From the IMG/VR virus record IMGVR_UViG_3300025483_000069, positions 1 to 24,711 of that record: a stretch of DNA of 24,711 bases; one strand, given 5' to 3'. Every line of letters begins with the position of its first letter. Within the stretch, counting starts at the first letter, position 1. Below, piece after piece: positions 21,151 through 24,711 of this stretch. The notes under the pieces were generated by a model. It was not told the origin of the DNA. It saw nothing but the letters and a program-made list of their open reading frames with translations, and did not search any database. Source of the stretch: a virus. The translations under genes and the position numbers were made by a program.

Positions 21151-24100
21151 ATGACTGATTTGAATTCTTCCCTTACCGACTTCGATAAGTCTCTAATCAC
21201 AGAGACTCCAAAACCGCCCGAACTTAAACCCTTTTCTGTTTGGTCAGAGGAGAATCAATTAGCTGAAGCTGACCCTCAGAGCTACGTCCAATATTCGGAT
21301 TACGTTCGTGAGGGTTACCTCGATCAAGGAGCCTACACTCCTAATATCGAAGAAGAGATAAGTGGATCACTGAATTCTAAGTTAGCTGATTTCGGCGTAG
21401 TTGATGAGGAGGGCGTCCAAGCCCTCACCGCTACTAAAGAGCCGTCGTTTGAAGAGAAGTTTGAGTATGTCCGTTCTTCAATAAATAGCGACGAAGAGGA
21501 TTGGAAGACCCTTACTGATTACAAAGCAGGTAATGAAGTCGTCTCCGCTGGCGGGACTGTCAAGCCGTTCCAAGATAAAGTAGCTGGTCTTAAAGAAAGA
21601 TCTGAAGAAATTGTTAACCGCCGTTACAACGACGTTAAAAGATCTTTGGTGGAGAGTAACCAACTCCCACTAGCTTACGTCACTAATGAAGAAGGCCAGC
21701 GCGAACTATTAGTCGGCGACGCCGCGGAGAACATGACCGTGACTCAGGCGATCAAAGCTTCTAAGATTGGTGGTGTGTCATTTAAGGACGGTCTGGTAGC
21801 TCAGAAGCTTCTTTCGCCTATCGCAGGTCTTGATATTAAACTTTACAAATTCAAGAAGATCACGGAGATCTCTGAAGGTATCGCTCAGTTAGCTCAACAA
21901 GACGCCTCTGTTGCAGAACACGTTACTGGACACACACGCCAACTCGCCAGAAAGGACCGCAGTGCTTTTGATTCTGTAGGGGCCACTATTACTCGTGGAG
22001 TTAGCGATCTATTGACATTTGCTGGTGTTGAATCAGAGGAGAGCAACGCCGAAAAACAAAGGATATTCTTAGCCAGCCATGAATCTTTTGACAACACTGT
22101 CGAGTATATCACTGAGAAGCTGAACGCCTCAGGAGCCAATTACAATACTAAAGACGTTCGTGATGCTTATGAATCGCACGTTATTAATGAAGGAGCCAAG
22201 CGTGGGGCGTTTAAACTACACCAAGACCCGTCCGAAGCGGGGAAGAACCTTTATAACACTGCTCTTGGCCCTGTCCTGAATCCCGCAGTATTTGCCCGTG
22301 AAGAGGATATGGTTAATACTCTTGCCGCTCATCCTGAACTTACGGCGCAGCAAAAAGAACTTTTTACCAAGAACCGTGTTGATGTCCTTAAACAAAACTT
22401 TGCTAGTTACAGTAAGCTCTTATCTGAATCTGCCGTTGGTGATGAGTGGACAAAAGCTCTCGTAGCCGGAAGGCAGGCTGGAAGAGACGACTTAGATGTA
22501 TTCGACGAGTTTGTTGCTAAGGACGAGAACTTCAATGAGTTCACCGACAGTGTTAAAGGAATCGCCTACTCTGTATGGGATTCTGTTGCCAGCCTCCTCT
22601 ACATTGCTCCTGCTGTTATGGGAGCTGACTGGGCTAAAGACGGACTTGCTGATGCGAGTCAGAGACAATCGGATCGCCGTGAGGTCGCACAGATTTTTGG
22701 TGAGCAATACGGTTTGTTCCAAGACGTAGCCGAAAGCGTCGCTCCCCTTATTGTGGATGTAGCTGCTACGACAGCCTTGTCCACGGTCACCGCTGGAGCT
22801 GGTGGCGCAGCTTACTTGGCTGCAAAAGGCGGGGCGCAGCTCACCGCGAAGGGTTTAGGTAAAGCACTTACTAGTAATGTACTTAGAGCTACCTCTGAAG
22901 GTCTTGAGAAAGTGGCGGATAATGCTCTCGCTAAAGGTCTCATCAAGAAGTCACTGGAAAAAGGACACCGTGACAAGACCATAGAAGCCCTTGAACTATA
23001 CAACAGTGAAGTCGCTAAGAAGTTTGGCGTAACAGTTGGAACCTTCGTCCCAGCAGCAACCCGAAGCGGTGCGATGAGTTATGGTTCCCTTTACAACCAA
23101 CTACGTAAAGATCCTGACCTTACTGAAGAGGAAGCTCATGACAGAGCATTAGGCTTCGCCCTTACCTCTGGCGCAATCACAGGTGTGATCACATCTAGTT
23201 TCAGTGCGTTGGGACGTGGCGGTGTTGAAGATGCCTTACTTAAAGGCATGACCTTTAGAGAGTCTAAAAAGCTTTTCCAAGCAATGGGGAATACGACAGG
23301 GATCGCCGACGAGACCGTCGCCGCCGCTATGAAAAAAGTAGTGGGTGATTCCATCAAGAAGTATGGGGCTACTACTCTCGGAAAGAAGGTCGTAAAGAAT
23401 GCAGTCGATGAAGGTCTTGAAGAAGGTGTTGATCAACTGGTTAACTCATTCGTTGAAGACGTAGCTCTCAATCAAGACACGCCGATGCTTGAGAGAATGA
23501 AGCAGGTGTGGCACGCCGCACAAGTTGGTGGTATTCTTGGTGGCGGTGTTCCCGCTGTTCAGGCCGCTGCGAGCCGCTTAGGAGTGACTCCGATGGATCA
23601 GCTAGAGCAGCGTATCCGTGTGCAGAATGAGTTCGTTCAACAAGTTTCTTCTGAGCTTGAAGGAACTGGTAGCCCACTTGCTGCGAGACAAGTTCGTGAG
23701 ATCATGATGTCCCGTGTCAGGGGCCGTAGACCTTCTGCACCTGAACCTGAAGTTCCCGATACTTTAACTATTACTGAGCAGAAAGTAAAATCGGAACAGA
23801 ACGATAAAAGGACTCAAGAGATCGCTCAAGAGATATCAAAACTAGATGACCAATCAACCTTACCTAAGAAGGCGGAAGAAAGGGAAGCTGAAGTTTCCCA
23901 ACGCGCACAACGGCGAGTGGAGTTGGAGCAAGAAGGTGTGGCTCTATCGGAAGAACAACAAAACCTCAGAGCTTTGGAGGAAGCCCCTACTACCTTTGGT
24001 ATTCCTCCCGCCGATCAGAAAGTAACTCCAGAGGCGTTTATTCAGTCTCTAAACGAAGCTAGCCCACTTGACGTGGAGACTGCTTTTGAAAACATCCGCA

Positions 24101-24711
24101 ACCAGCAGAACATATCGTTTAATAATAGTGAAGACACTACGGTTCTTAAAATTGAGGATACTGAAGCCCCTCCAGCTACGGAGACTCCTTTTGATTACGG
24201 TGTAAAGACTCCTAGAAAGATTAGAACTTATTCTGGTCGTGCTGATATCGACTTTACTAAAGAACAAGCTAACGCTGAGTCCGCTGGAGTATCTCTTCAA
24301 GGCGAGTCCAGAACTAATATTGGATCACATAATAGTAGCAGTCGAGGCTTCAACCCATCTGTATCGAAACGATATTCTTCTAGACCGACATCCGACACAC
24401 TTAGGTTTGATGATCCCCCCTTCAGTGGGACAAATGCAAAAGAGAAAGCGATCAAGCTTATTGACTTTGCAATCGCCAACGGCTTTCCAGTTAACCTCGA
24501 CCCCAACGTAAACTACGGGTTACCGCTGCCGTCTGAAGCATCCCGCCAATCTGTATCAGAGTTTGTATCATCTGCTGTTTACACAGCCTACCCTAAACTC
24601 GCACCTCCGAAGAACGCAAAGCCTTACACTAGTAAGCAGACCGCCAAGACTTACTTCGATCCCGTATCCGGTAAGACTGTACGGCAGAAGGTTAAAGGTT
24701 TTGTTGATGAT
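21151..24711 (+). CDS. Giant internal virion/ejection-like protein (3' end outside window)
   Basis: The frame is open from ATG 21151 to the window edge, 1187 codons so far. The protein is helical and charged. Four hydrophobic or Gly/Ala-rich stretches stand out: about 477-493 (SVASLLYIAPAVMG), 534-560 (IVDVAATTALSTVTAGAGG), 671-690 (LTSGAITGVITSSFSAL) and 789-805 (QVGGILGGGVPAVQ). The region after residue 850 is Glu/Gln-rich, probably disordered. This layout fits large podovirus internal proteins that form a membrane-crossing channel during DNA ejection. No lysozyme or transglycosylase motif is visible in the window. No other strand gives a comparable frame. Confidence 0.85.
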   Translation, partial: MTDLNSSLTDFDKSLITETPKPPELKPFSVWSEENQLAEADPQSYVQYSDYVREGYLDQGAYTPNIEEEISGSLNSKLADFGVVDEEGVQALTATKEPSFEEKFEYVRSSINSDEEDWKTLTDYKAGNEVVSAGGTVKPFQDKVAGLKERSEEIVNRRYNDVKRSLVESNQLPLAYVTNEEGQRELLVGDAAENMTVTQAIKASKIGGVSFKDGLVAQKLLSPIAGLDIKLYKFKKITEISEGIAQLAQQDASVAEHVTGHTRQLARKDRSAFDSVGATITRGVSDLLTFAGVESEESNAEKQRIFLASHESFDNTVEYITEKLNASGANYNTKDVRDAYESHVINEGAKRGAFKLHQDPSEAGKNLYNTALGPVLNPAVFAREEDMVNTLAAHPELTAQQKELFTKNRVDVLKQNFASYSKLLSESAVGDEWTKALVAGRQAGRDDLDVFDEFVAKDENFNEFTDSVKGIAYSVWDSVASLLYIAPAVMGADWAKDGLADASQRQSDRREVAQIFGEQYGLFQDVAESVAPLIVDVAATTALSTVTAGAGGAAYLAAKGGAQLTAKGLGKALTSNVLRATSEGLEKVADNALAKGLIKKSLEKGHRDKTIEALELYNSEVAKKFGVTVGTFVPAATRSGAMSYGSLYNQLRKDPDLTEEEAHDRALGFALTSGAITGVITSSFSALGRGGVEDALLKGMTFRESKKLFQAMGNTTGIADETVAAAMKKVVGDSIKKYGATTLGKKVVKNAVDEGLEEGVDQLVNSFVEDVALNQDTPMLERMKQVWHAAQVGGILGGGVPAVQAAASRLGVTPMDQLEQRIRVQNEFVQQVSSELEGTGSPLAARQVREIMMSRVRGRRPSAPEPEVPDTLTITEQKVKSEQNDKRTQEIAQEISKLDDQSTLPKKAEEREAEVSQRAQRRVELEQEGVALSEEQQNLRALEEAPTTFGIPPADQKVTPEAFIQSLNEASPLDVETAFENIRNQQNISFNNSEDTTVLKIEDTEAPPATETPFDYGVKTPRKIRTYSGRADIDFTKEQANAESAGVSLQGESRTNIGSHNSSSRGFNPSVSKRYSSRPTSDTLRFDDPPFSGTNAKEKAIKLIDFAIANGFPVNLDPNVNYGLPLPSEASRQSVSEFVSSAVYTAYPKLAPPKNAKPYTSKQTAKTYFDPVSGKTVRQKVKGFVDD

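Noticed and set aside
22492-24506. Several minus-strand ORFs of 60-90 codons within the giant gene
   Set aside because: All lie opposite a single uninterrupted 1187-codon frame and have no coupling or motifs of their own.
1-24711. Evidence for lysogeny, tRNA genes or attachment sites
   Set aside because: No integrase, repressor of a clear family, cloverleaf or direct-repeat att site was found by eye; this cannot exclude them outside the window.

Overview
This window looks like part of a tailed-phage genome (Caudoviricetes). It carries a terminase, a complete phage replication set, a lysis cassette and very long virion proteins. Genes are packed tightly, with stop/start overlaps of 1 to 4 nt almost throughout. 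Several families present (a small HNH protein, a DUF5872-like basic protein, a Leu-762 type family-A DNA polymerase) are typical of marine phages. The large, partly hydrophobic virion proteins suggest a podovirus-like particle. No portal, capsid, integrase, tRNA or host gene is visible, so host and lifestyle cannot be fixed. Most genes lack a Shine-Dalgarno sequence, which suggests a host that initiates translation largely without one.

There are three transcription blocks. Left block, + strand, 1-6347: the Ser/Asp-rich repeat end of a protein, a GT25 glycosyltransferase, a methyltransferase fused to a GT29 (sialyltransferase-like) domain, a virion protein, a lysis cassette (two holin-like proteins, a nested spanin-like pair, an Amidase_3 endolysin), then an HNH protein, a mini metalloprotease, three very basic small proteins and a PD-(D/E)XK-like protein. 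Middle block, - strand, 16566-6327 (read right to left): a terminase small-subunit-like HTH protein, a DUF1599-like protein with a Cys4 tail, a RuvC-like resolvase, a SNF2-like helicase, small regulators, an AddB-type Fe-S nuclease, a possible ssDNA-binding protein, DNA polymerase A, and a primase/SF3-helicase fusion. Right block, + strand, 16577-24711: terminase large subunit, a small conserved protein, and three large virion proteins, the last running off the window.

The middle block can be read as a replication/recombination programme, with a terminator-like element just upstream of the polymerase gene. Small and large terminase candidates are divergent, with only 10 bp between their start codons. 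The right and left blocks are probably the two ends of one structural region on a larger map.

The most interesting points are: (1) a Ser-rich repeat protein directly followed by two glycosyltransferases, one a methyltransferase-GT29 fusion with all the sialylmotifs, which suggests the phage glycosylates its own repeat protein; (2) sigma70-like promoters placed so that transcription would begin at or next to the start codon (2365, 18493 and possibly 16566), which predicts leaderless mRNAs; (3) two competing hairpins upstream of polA; (4) a 50-residue gene ending in a Lys-Asn repeat that had looked like an A-rich leader.
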